DNA of 59,530 nucleotides from RGIG5612 sp045616165 (GCA_045616165.1 JAZLGF010000017.1:1-59530); one strand, 5' to 3'. Counted from the stretch's first letter, positions 25,836 through 34,549 are shown. Numbers and translations are program-made. Notes: generated from the letters alone by a model not told the origin.

Positions 25836-26849
25836 ATGTCAAAAGATTTCAAGAAAACAAAAATGAGTAATATGACAAAAGCACGTTGGATTTCATTGAT
25901 CGTTGCAGCTGTTGTACTTTGCACAATTCCTTTCTGGGGTGGTGAATATATAGTAAACATATTTACACTTATTCTTTTGTATATGGCAATAGGTCAGATG
26001 TGGAACCTTTTAGCTGGATATTCTGGACTTGTTTCATTAGGTGCGCAAGCATTCATAGGAATAGGCGGATATTCGCTTGCAATGGTAGCGCAAGTATTTA
26101 AGTTGCCATTCCTTTTAGGATTTTTACTTGCTGCAGTAGTAAGTCTCTTATTTGCACTTATTATTTCAGTTCCTATCTTCAAGATGAGAGATGTTTATTT
26201 CACAATCGGAACATGGCTTGTAGCGGAAGCTCTTTGTGTATTCTTCCAGACATGGGCATTTGTTAACTTTAATGTTGGTTATAACATCACCGTTTCAAGA
26301 AGAATAGGTCCGGAAGTTATGTACTACATTTCATTTGCAATAGGAATTATTGCGCTTGTTGCAGTAGTTTTAATCTTAAAATCAAAATTTGGTTTGGGAC
26401 TTATGTCTATGCGTGATAACGAGTCAGCCGCAGAAATAAGAGGCGTTAAGATTTATAAATCAAAACTTATTTGTTTCCTTATTTCATCTGTAATCACAGG
26501 CGTAGCCGGAGCAGCTCTTTATCTTAACTTAGCATATATCAAACCTACAGTAGGATTTAGTATTGAATGGACAGTTTCTATGGTATTTATCGCGGTTATC
26601 GGTGGAATGGGAACTATAGAAGGTCCAATTATCGGAGCAATTATATTCGTAATTTTAAGACAACTTTTATACAACTTCTCGGGATTTAGTATGCTTATCC
26701 TAGGTGTTATCGCAGTTGTAATGATTATAGTTGCGCCAAAAGGTATTATGGGAATTTTTGTAAACAAATATGGATTTGATTTGTTTGGTGTTAAAAGAAC
26801 ATTTAAGCCTGTTAAAGCAGAATTTCCAAAACCACAAGAAGATAATTAA
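25836..26849 (+). CDS. Liv-type ABC transporter permease (LivM-like)
   Basis: A 337-residue permease with about nine hydrophobic segments. NLLAGYSGLVSLGAQAFIG (residues about 57-75) is the LivM hallmark, followed by the loop FGLGLMSMRDNESAAEIRG and IGGMGTIEGPIIGAI. It completes the five-component importer. A GGAGG site precedes the ATG. Confidence 0.92.
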   Translation: MSKDFKKTKMSNMTKARWISLIVAAVVLCTIPFWGGEYIVNIFTLILLYMAIGQMWNLLAGYSGLVSLGAQAFIGIGGYSLAMVAQVFKLPFLLGFLLAAVVSLLFALIISVPIFKMRDVYFTIGTWLVAEALCVFFQTWAFVNFNVGYNITVSRRIGPEVMYYISFAIGIIALVAVVLILKSKFGLGLMSMRDNESAAEIRGVKIYKSKLICFLISSVITGVAGAALYLNLAYIKPTVGFSIEWTVSMVFIAVIGGMGTIEGPIIGAIIFVILRQLLYNFSGFSMLILGVIAVVMIIVAPKGIMGIFVNKYGFDLFGVKRTFKPVKAEFPKPQEDN

Positions 26850-26881
26850 TTGCAGTTGCGTTAATTATAAACCCTTTTTAT

Positions 26882-26914
26882 CAAGGGGTGTGTTTTAGCT
26901 AATACGCCCCTTGA
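26882..26914 (+). promoter_or_regulatory. Stem-loop upstream of the UroD-fold gene
   Basis: CAAGGGGTGTGTT and AATACGCCCCTTG pair with two wobble positions around a 6-nt loop. No T run follows, so it is more likely an mRNA-processing or partial-attenuation element than a full terminator. The UroD-fold gene starts 36 bp later with a strong GGAGGAG site. Confidence 0.55.
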
Positions 26915-26949
26915 GATACAACAAGTAATTTTTCATAGGAGGAGATAAA

Positions 26950-27945
26950 ATGTTAACAATTAGAGAAAACTTTATGGAAACTATTAGGGGCGGAAACCCT
27001 GACAGATTTGTAAAGCAATACGAATACCAAGAATGGCTTAATGATCCTTTATTCCCAATTTATTTTGGAAGTATGGAACATGGCCAATTCTATAATGGAT
27101 GGGGTGTATTAAATATTTGGCCAGATGGCGAGCCAGGCCCATTTCCACTTACAGATCCAGAGCATGTAGTATGTAAAGATATTACAAGATGGAAAGAATA
27201 TGTTAAAAACCCTAACATGGTTTTAGGCGAAGAAGCATGGAAAGATTGTATTGCTCAGGCTAACGCAATCGATAGAAAAGAAAAATTTGTAACAGCAAAA
27301 GTATTCTGTGGTCTTTTCGAAAAATTACACTATTTATTAGGTATGGAAGATGCTATGTGCGCATTTTACGATGAGCCAGAAGCAATGCATGACTTAATCG
27401 ATTATTTAACAGAATTCGAACTTGAAGTTGCTGCTGAAACAATTAAATATACTCATCCAGATTGCTTATTCCATCATGATGACTGGGGAAGCCAAAGAAG
27501 TTTATTTATTTCACGCGACATGTTTGATGAATTCTTACTTGAGCCATATAAGAAGATTTATGGATATTGGAAAGCTAACGGCGTAGAAGTTATTGTTCAT
27601 CATACAGACTGCTACTCAGCTGACCTCGCACCAGAAATGATTGAAATGGGAATCGACGTATTCCAGGGTGCTATTGATACAAATAATATTCCAGAACTTA
27701 TCAAAAACTATGGTCCTAAGCTTTCAATTCAAGGTGGCTTAAACAATGGTAAATATGATAAAGCTGGATGGACAGTAGAAGAAGTAAGAAAAGGTCTTGG
27801 GGATCTTCTTGCATCATGCGGACCTCTTTATCTTATTCCTGCTCTTACAATGGGCGGACCAGAGACAACATTCCCAGGTCTTTACGAAAAAGTTGATGAA
27901 CTTATTGGAGAATTCGATTCACAATATTTTCCTCTAAACAAATAA
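26950..27945 (+). CDS. UroD-fold methyltransferase (candidate corrinoid MT I)
   Basis: A 331-residue protein of the uroporphyrinogen decarboxylase superfamily (MtaA/CmuA-like branch), where members demethylate methanol, methylamines or methoxylated aromatics on to a corrinoid protein. Visible features are a TRWKEYVKNP segment, HHDDWGSQRSLFIS near 176-189, and VIVHHTDCYSADL near residue 216, a His/Cys group at the position of the zinc site in MtaA-like enzymes, then EMGIDVFQGAID. True UroD (HemE) is unlikely: no haem genes are near and it belongs to a substrate-import operon. The substrate cannot be read from the sequence. Confidence 0.8.
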   Translation: MLTIRENFMETIRGGNPDRFVKQYEYQEWLNDPLFPIYFGSMEHGQFYNGWGVLNIWPDGEPGPFPLTDPEHVVCKDITRWKEYVKNPNMVLGEEAWKDCIAQANAIDRKEKFVTAKVFCGLFEKLHYLLGMEDAMCAFYDEPEAMHDLIDYLTEFELEVAAETIKYTHPDCLFHHDDWGSQRSLFISRDMFDEFLLEPYKKIYGYWKANGVEVIVHHTDCYSADLAPEMIEMGIDVFQGAIDTNNIPELIKNYGPKLSIQGGLNNGKYDKAGWTVEEVRKGLGDLLASCGPLYLIPALTMGGPETTFPGLYEKVDELIGEFDSQYFPLNK

Positions 27946-27966
27946 ATTAAAAATATATCAATGAGA

Positions 27967-27997
27967 AGAAAGGTCTTTAACAGACCTTTCTTTTTGT
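27967..27997 (+). terminator. Rho-independent terminator
   Basis: GAAAGGTC and GACCTTTC form a stem around a 7-nt loop and are followed by TTTTT. It ends the importer/methyltransferase operon. Confidence 0.9.
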
Positions 27998-28041
27998 GGT
28001 AGAATAAAAAAAATATTTAAATATAACCAAGGAGAATTATT

Positions 28042-28407
28042 ATGGACGTTTCAACAATAATTTTTTATTTAATTTCTTTACTTTTAGTAGTAGACGGAGT
28101 TTATGCATTGATAAAAGGCACACAACTTTTTTCCAGTACTAAGGAAAAAGAACAGCGTGGTAAGTATCCAACTACTTATGAACCAGCACATAGGTTTTTT
28201 GGAGCTTGTATAGGTCTTGCAGGTATATGTTTTTTAGTATATCAATTAGCAAAGCAATTTGGTTGGTTTCAATCTTCAGTTTTATTGCTTGTAGGACTTG
28301 GTATAGTAATTGTTGGATTAGTAATTTATTTTATTATTCTTAAAAAGAAACCAAAGGGTGAAAAAACTAAAAATAAAGGAAAAGACATCTCAGGCTACGG
28401 AGAATAA
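28042..28407 (+). CDS. Small membrane protein, function unknown
   Basis: A 121-residue protein that I do not recognise beyond a general resemblance to DUF3784-like small membrane proteins. It has three hydrophobic segments at about 4-23, 50-70 and 76-98, with a lysine-rich cytoplasmic tail (residues 100-116). It has its own AAGGAG site, lies between a terminator and the ABC exporter genes, and could be co-transcribed with the latter. Confidence 0.6.
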   Translation: MDVSTIIFYLISLLLVVDGVYALIKGTQLFSSTKEKEQRGKYPTTYEPAHRFFGACIGLAGICFLVYQLAKQFGWFQSSVLLLVGLGIVIVGLVIYFIILKKKPKGEKTKNKGKDISGYGE

Positions 28408-28457
28408 TATCAAATAAAAAAACATTTCATATTTTTGTATAGAATTGAGGCAAAAAA

Positions 28458-29240
28458 GTGATACAAGTAAATAATTTAACAAAAATATATGGTAAAAAAG
28501 AAGATGCAAAGCCAGTAGTAAATAACAACACATGGACAGCAAAAGACGGAGCAATCACAGGTTTTATCGGACATAACGGAGCTGGAAAAACAACAACACT
28601 TAAGATGCTCACAGGCGTACTAAAGCCTACTGAAGGCACGATGAGTCTTAATGGCATAGATATCACAAAAGAGCCACTTAAAGCAAAGATGCAGTTTGGC
28701 TTTGTTTCAGATAGCCCAGATCATTTCTTAAGACTAAAGGGCATTGAATATCTTATGTTCATGGCAAATGTATATAATGTGCCAGAAGAAAAGCGCATGC
28801 CTTTTATTAAAGAATATGCGCATCGCTTCGATATCGAAGATGCACTTGGAAAAACAATGTATTCATATTCACATGGCATGAGACAAAAGATTATGATAAT
28901 CGGTGCGCTCATTCACGACCCATCAATATGGCTACTTGATGAGCCAATGACAGGATTAGACCCTAGCGCATCATATGAGTTAAAGCAGATGATGATAGAA
29001 CATGCCCAAAAAGGAAATTCAGTACTCTTCTCAACACATGTATTGGAAGTAGCAGAAAAACTTTGTGATGAAATAATAATTATAAAAAAAGGCGAAATCC
29101 AATATACAGGAACACTTGAAGAATTAAGGGCAAATTATCCATCAGATCAATCATTAGAAGAAATCTTCCTAGACATAAATAAGGATGCCCAGGATGAAAT
29201 AGAACAAGCAGAAAAAATAAATAACGAGGCAAAGGCATGA
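28458..29240 (+). CDS. ABC exporter ATP-binding protein
   Basis: A 260-residue ATPase with Walker A GHNGAGKTTTLKML (residues 35-48), signature YSHGMRQKIMI (a variant of LSGGQ), and Walker B IWLLDEPMTGLDP. The H-loop is STHVLEVAEKL. The start is GTG at 28458, behind GAGG. The arrangement resembles BcrA/CcmA-type exporter ATPases. Its stop overlaps the permease start (ATGA), so the two form one transporter. The substrate is unknown. Confidence 0.9.
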   Translation: MIQVNNLTKIYGKKEDAKPVVNNNTWTAKDGAITGFIGHNGAGKTTTLKMLTGVLKPTEGTMSLNGIDITKEPLKAKMQFGFVSDSPDHFLRLKGIEYLMFMANVYNVPEEKRMPFIKEYAHRFDIEDALGKTMYSYSHGMRQKIMIIGALIHDPSIWLLDEPMTGLDPSASYELKQMMIEHAQKGNSVLFSTHVLEVAEKLCDEIIIIKKGEIQYTGTLEELRANYPSDQSLEEIFLDINKDAQDEIEQAEKINNEAKA

Positions 29241-30862
29241 AAAAGATACTTTACCTTGCAAAAATATTGAATAAATGTGGCAATGGATTAGAAGGTAGCG
29301 ACTACGCAAAAAAGAAAAGAACAAGCAATATTATTCTTGGAATATTTGGACTTTTAGTTGCGGCAGGCTTATTTATACTAGGCATGAACCTGACAAATTT
29401 AGAGCCAGTTATAGGAAATCCATATATAATTATGACCAGTCTTTTTATGGCGGGCACTGTGGCAAATATAGTTTTAGAAATTCCGGGCTTGATAGAAAAC
29501 TTATATATGGGTCAGGATAATTATATACTTCTTGGACTTCCATTCTCACCATTTCAGATTGTAGTAGCAAGAGTAATTAGTTCGCTTGCCTTTCCGACAT
29601 GTATTGCTGCTGCAGTAGTTTTTCCAGTAGGCATAGGATATATTATTTCAAATGGTGTAACACTAGGTCTTATATTGACTCTAATATTTGCATTCATAAG
29701 CATAATCTGCATTTCAATGAGTTTTGACATAGCAGTAGTTATAATAATTCTTTCAATCGTAAAAGTAATTAGGAACAGGGATAGCTTAAGAATACTAGGA
29801 GCATTGTTATTGCTTGTGCTTTTAACAGCATGGATAATATATGCAAATTCAGGAATAAACAAAGATAACTTAATAGAAATAAGCGCAGCAATGTCTAAAG
29901 TAACATGGATATTGCCAGTAAACTTTGCACTGATAAAAATGCTAGAAGGCGAAATATGGCTTTCATTATTAGAAACAATTTTAATTACAGCAGGCTTTGT
30001 TATTATTGCTTATCTTGTAGCAAAATTTTTGTATTTAGATAGCGTCTTAAAGATGCAAGATACAGCAAGCGCGAATGGCAATGTTGATGATAAAGAATAT
30101 GCAAAACTTAGCAAAAATTCATCAATCGTAAAACTAGTTGCAATGCGCGACTTCCATTTAACAAGCAGAAATCCAGCATATGTTACAAACGGATATTTAT
30201 TTCCAATAGTAATTCCGATAGTTATAGCGATAGCATTTATTATTAGCTCTTCGGGATTTACGGAAATGATGCCGCTTGATAGCAATTTAGGTAGCTTATT
30301 TATGACATCGTACCTTTTGCCGTTTGTAACAATAATGGGAACAGGTCTAGGTGCGCTTTCTTATACATGTATCTCAAGAGAAGGCAGCAGTTTTGACATG
30401 CTTCGAATCTTGCCAGTTCCATTTGAAAAGATAATAAAAGGAAAAGAACTTTTAGCGTTTATATGTAATGCAGCTCCAATGATGCTCATAGCAATAATCG
30501 GATGCTTGGTAGGAATAATAGGATTTGGAATGAAAGTATGGATACTTCCATATGCAATAGTATATAGCTTCTTCTTATCAGTTTTTGCAATTGACTTGAA
30601 TATGATTCGAGACATGAAACATCCTAATCTGGTTTGGGATAATGAAGGAATAATGATAAAAAACGGAGCTGGACTGGCAACATTTTTAATTATGATAGTA
30701 GGATTGTTGCTTACACTTTTTCCAATTCTTATTTGCCTAACAGGCATTTTAGTACCACTCTTAATTCCATTTAATATAATATTAAGTGGAGTGCTTGCAC
30801 TTGTAGAACATCAAAAACTTAAAAAGTGGAGCAAAAAAGTAGCAACTCACCTAAACATGTAA
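29237..30862 (+). CDS. ABC exporter permease
   Basis: A 541-residue integral membrane protein with about twelve to fourteen hydrophobic stretches and no recognisable soluble domain apart from a charged loop near residues 275-310. It overlaps the ATPase gene by four bases and is surely its partner. Proteins of this size with a BcrA-like ATPase occur in antimicrobial-peptide resistance and export systems, but no biosynthetic genes are nearby. Confidence 0.82.
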   Translation: MKKILYLAKILNKCGNGLEGSDYAKKKRTSNIILGIFGLLVAAGLFILGMNLTNLEPVIGNPYIIMTSLFMAGTVANIVLEIPGLIENLYMGQDNYILLGLPFSPFQIVVARVISSLAFPTCIAAAVVFPVGIGYIISNGVTLGLILTLIFAFISIICISMSFDIAVVIIILSIVKVIRNRDSLRILGALLLLVLLTAWIIYANSGINKDNLIEISAAMSKVTWILPVNFALIKMLEGEIWLSLLETILITAGFVIIAYLVAKFLYLDSVLKMQDTASANGNVDDKEYAKLSKNSSIVKLVAMRDFHLTSRNPAYVTNGYLFPIVIPIVIAIAFIISSSGFTEMMPLDSNLGSLFMTSYLLPFVTIMGTGLGALSYTCISREGSSFDMLRILPVPFEKIIKGKELLAFICNAAPMMLIAIIGCLVGIIGFGMKVWILPYAIVYSFFLSVFAIDLNMIRDMKHPNLVWDNEGIMIKNGAGLATFLIMIVGLLLTLFPILICLTGILVPLLIPFNIILSGVLALVEHQKLKKWSKKVATHLNM

Positions 30863-30875
30863 TTGCTTAATTTAT

Positions 30876-30949
30876 GCTCGCGGACCGTGCGAATTCGTTC
30901 CTGGCTCGGGTTCCAACTCGCCGATAACGAACCCGACGGCTCCGCTTGC
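30876..30949 (+). repeat. Dispersed hairpin repeat, copy B
   Basis: The arms are 30876-30899 and 30926-30949 around the invariant 26-nt loop (30900-30925). The inner ten base pairs next to the loop fit with two wobbles, the middle is a bulge, and the outer GCTCGCGGA pairs partly with TCCGCTTGC. It lies after the exporter permease and ends only six bases from the stop codon of the minus-strand nuclease-like gene. Confidence 0.9.
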
Positions 30950-30954
30950 CATGT

Positions 30955-31785
30955 TTACAACAAATAATATTTAATTATTTCATCAACCCAGTTGATGTCG
31001 AGTGGCTCGTCGTCTGTCTCTGTTGTAATAATTAAATTCTTCCAAGGAATCAATCCACATGAATAAAATTCTTTTAATTTATTTATGTTTTCGTCAAAAT
31101 ACTTAAAGCTGCTTAAGCCGCCAAGGTGCTCCCAGTAGTATTTTTTATAGGGGCTACTTATAGCTTTACATGTAATGTCAGGGAATCTCCATTTTCCACC
31201 AACTAGAAAGCCTTCTTCATAATGAAATGGCACTTTGAAATGTACTAATCTGGAAATAATCTCCGCCTCGCTTTTACTCCGAACTTTTAATTCAGGAATA
31301 ACAGTCGGAACTTTTAGCCCTTCAGGTCTATATGGATTTTTGTAGTAATCCCTAGTTCGCCATTTTTCTAATTCCGCATTAGAACTTTTCAAAGAAGGCA
31401 CAATCAGTTCCTTTATACCAGGATGAGTATTCAAAAAATGTTCAGCATTAGGTTCATCTTCTAGTATCTTTAGATATTGATTAACAGCATTCAATTCATG
31501 CTTAGCATCTTTAATTCTTTTTTTAGCATATTCCCCCTGCGCAAGAGTAAGTGCTTCTTTACTATCCTTAGATAAATAAATTTCATTATAACTACGTCGC
31601 TTGATTTTATTTTTTTTCTCCTGTTCAGATAAATTGTTATAAATTTTTTTTGTGTAATAATAGTTGCCATTTCTTTGTCTAACTGTAAGATTTCCCACAG
31701 GAAGTTTTTTAATAAATTTTTCTAGCGCATTGATTTCAGAGAGTAATTCTGAATGTTTTGTTAGTAAATGAGTCTTGAGGTTCAT
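30955..31785 (-). CDS. PD-(D/E)XK nuclease-like protein, function unknown
   Basis: A 276-residue protein. Residues 1-130 are charged and probably coiled or helical. Residues 169-276 look like a restriction-endonuclease fold: RSKSEAEI (E173), HYEEGF (E190), FPDITC (D203) and YYWEHLGGL (E219), then LIITTETDDEPLD. The spacing of Glu, Pro-Asp and Glu-x-His is right for the fold, although the usual catalytic Lys is a His. I recall similar multicopy hypothetical proteins in gut Firmicutes. I start it at 31785 behind AAGGAAGG, because the upstream extension translates the direct repeats. It is bracketed by repeats on both sides. Confidence 0.65.
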   Translation of the reverse strand: MNLKTHLLTKHSELLSEINALEKFIKKLPVGNLTVRQRNGNYYYTKKIYNNLSEQEKKNKIKRRSYNEIYLSKDSKEALTLAQGEYAKKRIKDAKHELNAVNQYLKILEDEPNAEHFLNTHPGIKELIVPSLKSSNAELEKWRTRDYYKNPYRPEGLKVPTVIPELKVRSKSEAEIISRLVHFKVPFHYEEGFLVGGKWRFPDITCKAISSPYKKYYWEHLGGLSSFKYFDENINKLKEFYSCGLIPWKNLIITTETDDEPLDINWVDEIIKYYLL

Positions 31786-31810
31786 GTAGGTACCTTCCTT
31801 TTTTGAGATT

Positions 31811-31842
31811 TGTCCCTCCAGAGAGAATGAAGCTGTGGAGGT
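31811..31842. repeat. 32-bp direct repeat, copy 1
   Basis: A 32-bp unit with CCTCCA near its left end and TGGAGG near its right end, so it can form a small hairpin. It differs from the second copy (31872-31903) at one base. It lies about 25 bp upstream of the start of the minus-strand nuclease-like gene, inside its probable leader. Confidence 0.9.
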
Positions 31843-31871
31843 ACATTTTTCATGTTTTGGAATCTGGAAAT

Positions 31872-31903
31872 TGTCCCTCCAGAGAGAATAAAGCTGTGGA
31901 GGT
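31872..31903. repeat. 32-bp direct repeat, copy 2
   Basis: The second copy starts 61 bp after the first, leaving a 29-bp spacer. The terminal CCTCCA/TGGAGG dyad is kept. No further copies are seen on either side and no cas genes are present. Confidence 0.9.
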
Positions 31904-31973
31904 GTAATTTGTAGATTGTTAATAGGATAATATTGTTTAGTGAAAAATATGTGAAAGCGAAACAATAAAAAAT

Positions 31974-32004
31974 AAGCCCTTTCGCCGATAAAGTGAAAGG
32001 GCTT
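31974..32004. terminator. Bidirectional terminator
   Basis: AAGCCCTTTC and GAAAGGGCTT form a 10-bp stem, with TTTTTATTT on the right and a matching A-rich tract on the left that gives ATTTTTTATT on the minus strand. It can end the minus-strand Bax-inhibitor-like gene, whose stop is a few bases away. Confidence 0.8.
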
Positions 32005-32009
32005 TTTAT

Positions 32010-32843
32010 TTAGAAACTTCTTGAATTAGAGCCTGAGCCTTTTAATCGAGCAATAAGCTGGAAGACTTTTAGGAATACCCACATGATTGAAAAGGCAAGA
32101 GAGTATGCGCAAAGCCATTCATATTGCTTTGGCAATTTGTTTTCAACTGCATTATGAATAGAATCAAAATCACTGATTAAGAATAATGTCGCAATCACAA
32201 GACCAATAACTGAGCATACAATGCTAATAACTGGGTTTGCTAAAAATGCGTTAGAAATTATTCTTAAGGAAGGAACTAAAGAACAAATCAATAAGAATAA
32301 AGAAGAAACAATCATTCCACCAACTAACATTAAAATTACTTTTTTAAATTTGCTCGAAACTTTAATTAAACCAGTGTTATAAAGAATAAGCATCGCAAGG
32401 AAAAGACCAATAGTAATTACAACAGCTAAAAGCATAGCACTTTTTAGGTTAGGAACAGCACATCCAATAAATCCTAACATAAATCCCATGCATGCCATGG
32501 AAATAAATCCAAGAACAGTAATAGCTTTGTAAGCGAAAATAGATATGATTGATATAACAATAAATACAACTATTGAGATAACGCCAATAAGAACTACGGT
32601 CATACTAAGGTTAACAACATTACCATCACTTTCAAGAGTAATTGTATCAGGTAAAATTGAATTAAGTAGTAATTCTACTACGAACCCTAAAATAGCTACG
32701 ATAAGGTAAAACGCACATTTTTTGCTAACGCCTGAATAAGTTACATGATTGTCATTATCAGCAACAACATCTTTTGTCTTTTTAAGCATACCATTGATTA
32801 CAGGGTTGCTAAATCTTGATTTTTGTTTTGTCTTTTCTTGCAT
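32010..32843 (-). CDS. Bax-inhibitor-1-like membrane protein (YccA/COG4760 type)
   Basis: A 277-residue protein with seven hydrophobic segments. The N-terminal cytoplasmic part has FSNPVINGMLKK, the characteristic opening of bacterial Bax1-I proteins, and the C-terminal part has LISDFDSIHNAVENKLPKQY followed by the last membrane helix and FQLIARLKGSG. The Asp of the SDFD segment corresponds to the conserved acidic pair of the family. Such proteins are thought to be calcium- or pH-sensitive channels. It is a single gene. Confidence 0.88.
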   Translation of the reverse strand: MQEKTKQKSRFSNPVINGMLKKTKDVVADNDNHVTYSGVSKKCAFYLIVAILGFVVELLLNSILPDTITLESDGNVVNLSMTVVLIGVISIVVFIVISIISIFAYKAITVLGFISMACMGFMLGFIGCAVPNLKSAMLLAVVITIGLFLAMLILYNTGLIKVSSKFKKVILMLVGGMIVSSLFLLICSLVPSLRIISNAFLANPVISIVCSVIGLVIATLFLISDFDSIHNAVENKLPKQYEWLCAYSLAFSIMWVFLKVFQLIARLKGSGSNSRSF

Positions 32844-32950
32844 AAGTTGCCTCCACTATTATTTCTTTTTCTACATTATAACAGAGATTAGAAATTGTGG
32901 TATACTATTAGAAATAATTAAAAGTGATATGTAAATCAAAGGAGATAGAT

Positions 32951-34303
32951 ATGGATATAAAAGCAAGAATTGATGAATTAGAAAAGGAAATGATTGATGA
33001 CCTTAGCGAATTAGTTGCAATAGGCTCGGTAGAAGGCGAAGCTAAAGAAGGAATGCCTTTTGGCGAAGGCCCTGCAAAAGCGCTAGCAAAAGCTCTAGAA
33101 ATATCCGAGCGCATGGGATTTAAGACCAAAAACCTTGATAATTATTGTGGCTATGCTGAAATAGGTGAAGGAAAAGAAATCATAGGCCTTGTAGCCCACT
33201 TAGATACAGTACCTTACGGCGAAGGATGGAACACAGATCCGCTTAAAGTTACTAATATTGATGGTGTACTTTACGGCCGAGGCGTATCTGACGATAAAGG
33301 CGGCGCAGTAGCATCTCTATATACACTTAAGATGATTAAAGAGCTCGGGCTTCCTCTTAATAAACGAATAAGGGTAATCTTTGGATGTAACGAAGAGACG
33401 GGAATGCGTTGCATGGAACATTACAATAAAGTAGAAGAGCCACTCACAACAGGTTTTACACCAGACGGCTCTTTTCCAGGTGTGTATGGCGAAAAAGGCC
33501 ATATGAATCTTCTTATTTCAAGTAAGAATACAAAGATTATATCTATGGAAGGTGGCATGGTAACGAATGCCGTATGTAATCACTGCGTTACTAAAGTACC
33601 AGCAACATGTGTGGATAAAGAGGCTTTGGCAGCAGCTTTTAAGAACACTCCGCTTAAAGGATTTGAAATAAAAGAAGAGGACGGAGTCCTTACTATTGAT
33701 GCGCAGGGCGTCCTTGCACATGCTTCGACACCTCTTCTAGGCATCAATGCAGCAAGCTATACTTTTAGGGCATTAAAAGAAGCTGGTATGCAAGATGACT
33801 TTGTGGATTATTATGTAGAGCATGTAGGAACGAAATGCAACGGCGAAGGATACGGCTTAAATATTGAAGATGAGTACGGCGACCTTACGTTTAATAATGG
33901 TATCGTTGAGACAAAAGACAAAAAGATTTTGTGCAATATCGATATAAGATATCCTGTTACATATAACGAAGAAAAAATAAGAGCTATATTAGAGGGCAGA
34001 CTTGAAGATGAGAAGGGTAAATGCGAGATTTTAGAAATTGGTGAGCCTTTATTCTTTGATCCAAATTCTAAGCTTGTAACAACTCTTTATGATGCATACG
34101 TAAAGATTACCGGCGATACAGAGCATAAGCCTTTCGTCATGGGTGGCGGCACATACGCTAAAGCTATACCGGGCATCATCGCTTTTGGGTGCGAATATCC
34201 GGATACCGATAACCATATCCATGATGCAAACGAATTACTTCCTATAAGCGAATTCAAAGAGCAGGTTGAAATCTATACAGAGGCGGTTAAAAATTTATTG
34301 TAA
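32951..34303 (+). CDS. pepV: Sapep/PepV-type Zn dipeptidase
   Basis: A 450-residue M20-family metallopeptidase that cleaves dipeptides in the cytoplasm. The metal ligands lie in AHLDTVPYGEGW, in GRGVSDDKGG, in FGCNEETGM (the catalytic Glu) and in a late YPDTDNHIHDANE. The start at 32951 has GGAGAT seven bases upstream; nine extra residues from an earlier in-frame start are unlikely. Repeat copy C and a terminator follow immediately. Confidence 0.9.
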   Translation: MDIKARIDELEKEMIDDLSELVAIGSVEGEAKEGMPFGEGPAKALAKALEISERMGFKTKNLDNYCGYAEIGEGKEIIGLVAHLDTVPYGEGWNTDPLKVTNIDGVLYGRGVSDDKGGAVASLYTLKMIKELGLPLNKRIRVIFGCNEETGMRCMEHYNKVEEPLTTGFTPDGSFPGVYGEKGHMNLLISSKNTKIISMEGGMVTNAVCNHCVTKVPATCVDKEALAAAFKNTPLKGFEIKEEDGVLTIDAQGVLAHASTPLLGINAASYTFRALKEAGMQDDFVDYYVEHVGTKCNGEGYGLNIEDEYGDLTFNNGIVETKDKKILCNIDIRYPVTYNEEKIRAILEGRLEDEKGKCEILEIGEPLFFDPNSKLVTTLYDAYVKITGDTEHKPFVMGGGTYAKAIPGIIAFGCEYPDTDNHIHDANELLPISEFKEQVEIYTEAVKNLL

Positions 34304-34309
34304 TATTAA

Positions 34310-34382
34310 GCTCGCGTCCCGTATAACTCGTTCCTGGCTCGGGTTCCAACTCGCCGATAACGAGCTATACGGCTCCGCTCGC
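34310..34382 (+). repeat. Dispersed hairpin repeat, copy C
   Basis: The inner arms CCGTATAACTCGTT and AACGAGCTATACGG pair at 13 of 14 positions around the invariant 26-nt loop (34333-34358). The stem sequence differs from those of copies A and D, but the loop does not differ at all. It starts six bases after the pepV stop and is followed by a terminator. Confidence 0.92.
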
Positions 34383-34395
34383 TAACATTAACAAA

Positions 34396-34438
34396 AACTC
34401 TACTTTTATTGACATAAGAGTAGAGTCTTTTTTTTATA
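34396..34438 (+). terminator. Rho-independent terminator of pepV
   Basis: A stem of about 12 bp, ACTCTACTTTTAT with ATAAGAGTAGAGT, is followed by TTTTTTTT. It lies beyond repeat copy C, so that repeat is transcribed with pepV. Confidence 0.9.
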
Positions 34439-34503
34439 TTTTTTTTTACTTCTTCCATATCTCTTATACATATTACAAATTAGAACTAACTAAAAACGAA
34501 GCG

Positions 34504-34549
34504 TATAATAGATACAATATATTGTATTATGGGGAGAATTTTGCCCCAT
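34504..34549 (+). promoter_or_regulatory. Promoter, 16-bp palindromic operator and leader hairpin of the giant gene
   Basis: A perfect -10 box TATAAT (34504-34509) is followed three bases later by the perfect 16-bp palindrome ATACAATATATTGTAT (34512-34527), which would cover the transcription start. Next comes a hairpin, ATGGGG (34529-34534) with CCCCAT (34544-34549), followed by TTTTGTT, possibly an attenuator. The -35 region (TTAGAA, 18 bp away) is weak, so activation or repression through the palindrome is plausible. The ATG lies 60 bp beyond, behind AAGGGG. Confidence 0.6.

Noticed and set aside
31811..31903. The two 32-bp repeats as a minimal CRISPR
   Set aside because: Only two copies with one spacer, no further degenerate copies, no cas genes, and a simpler explanation as a leader element.
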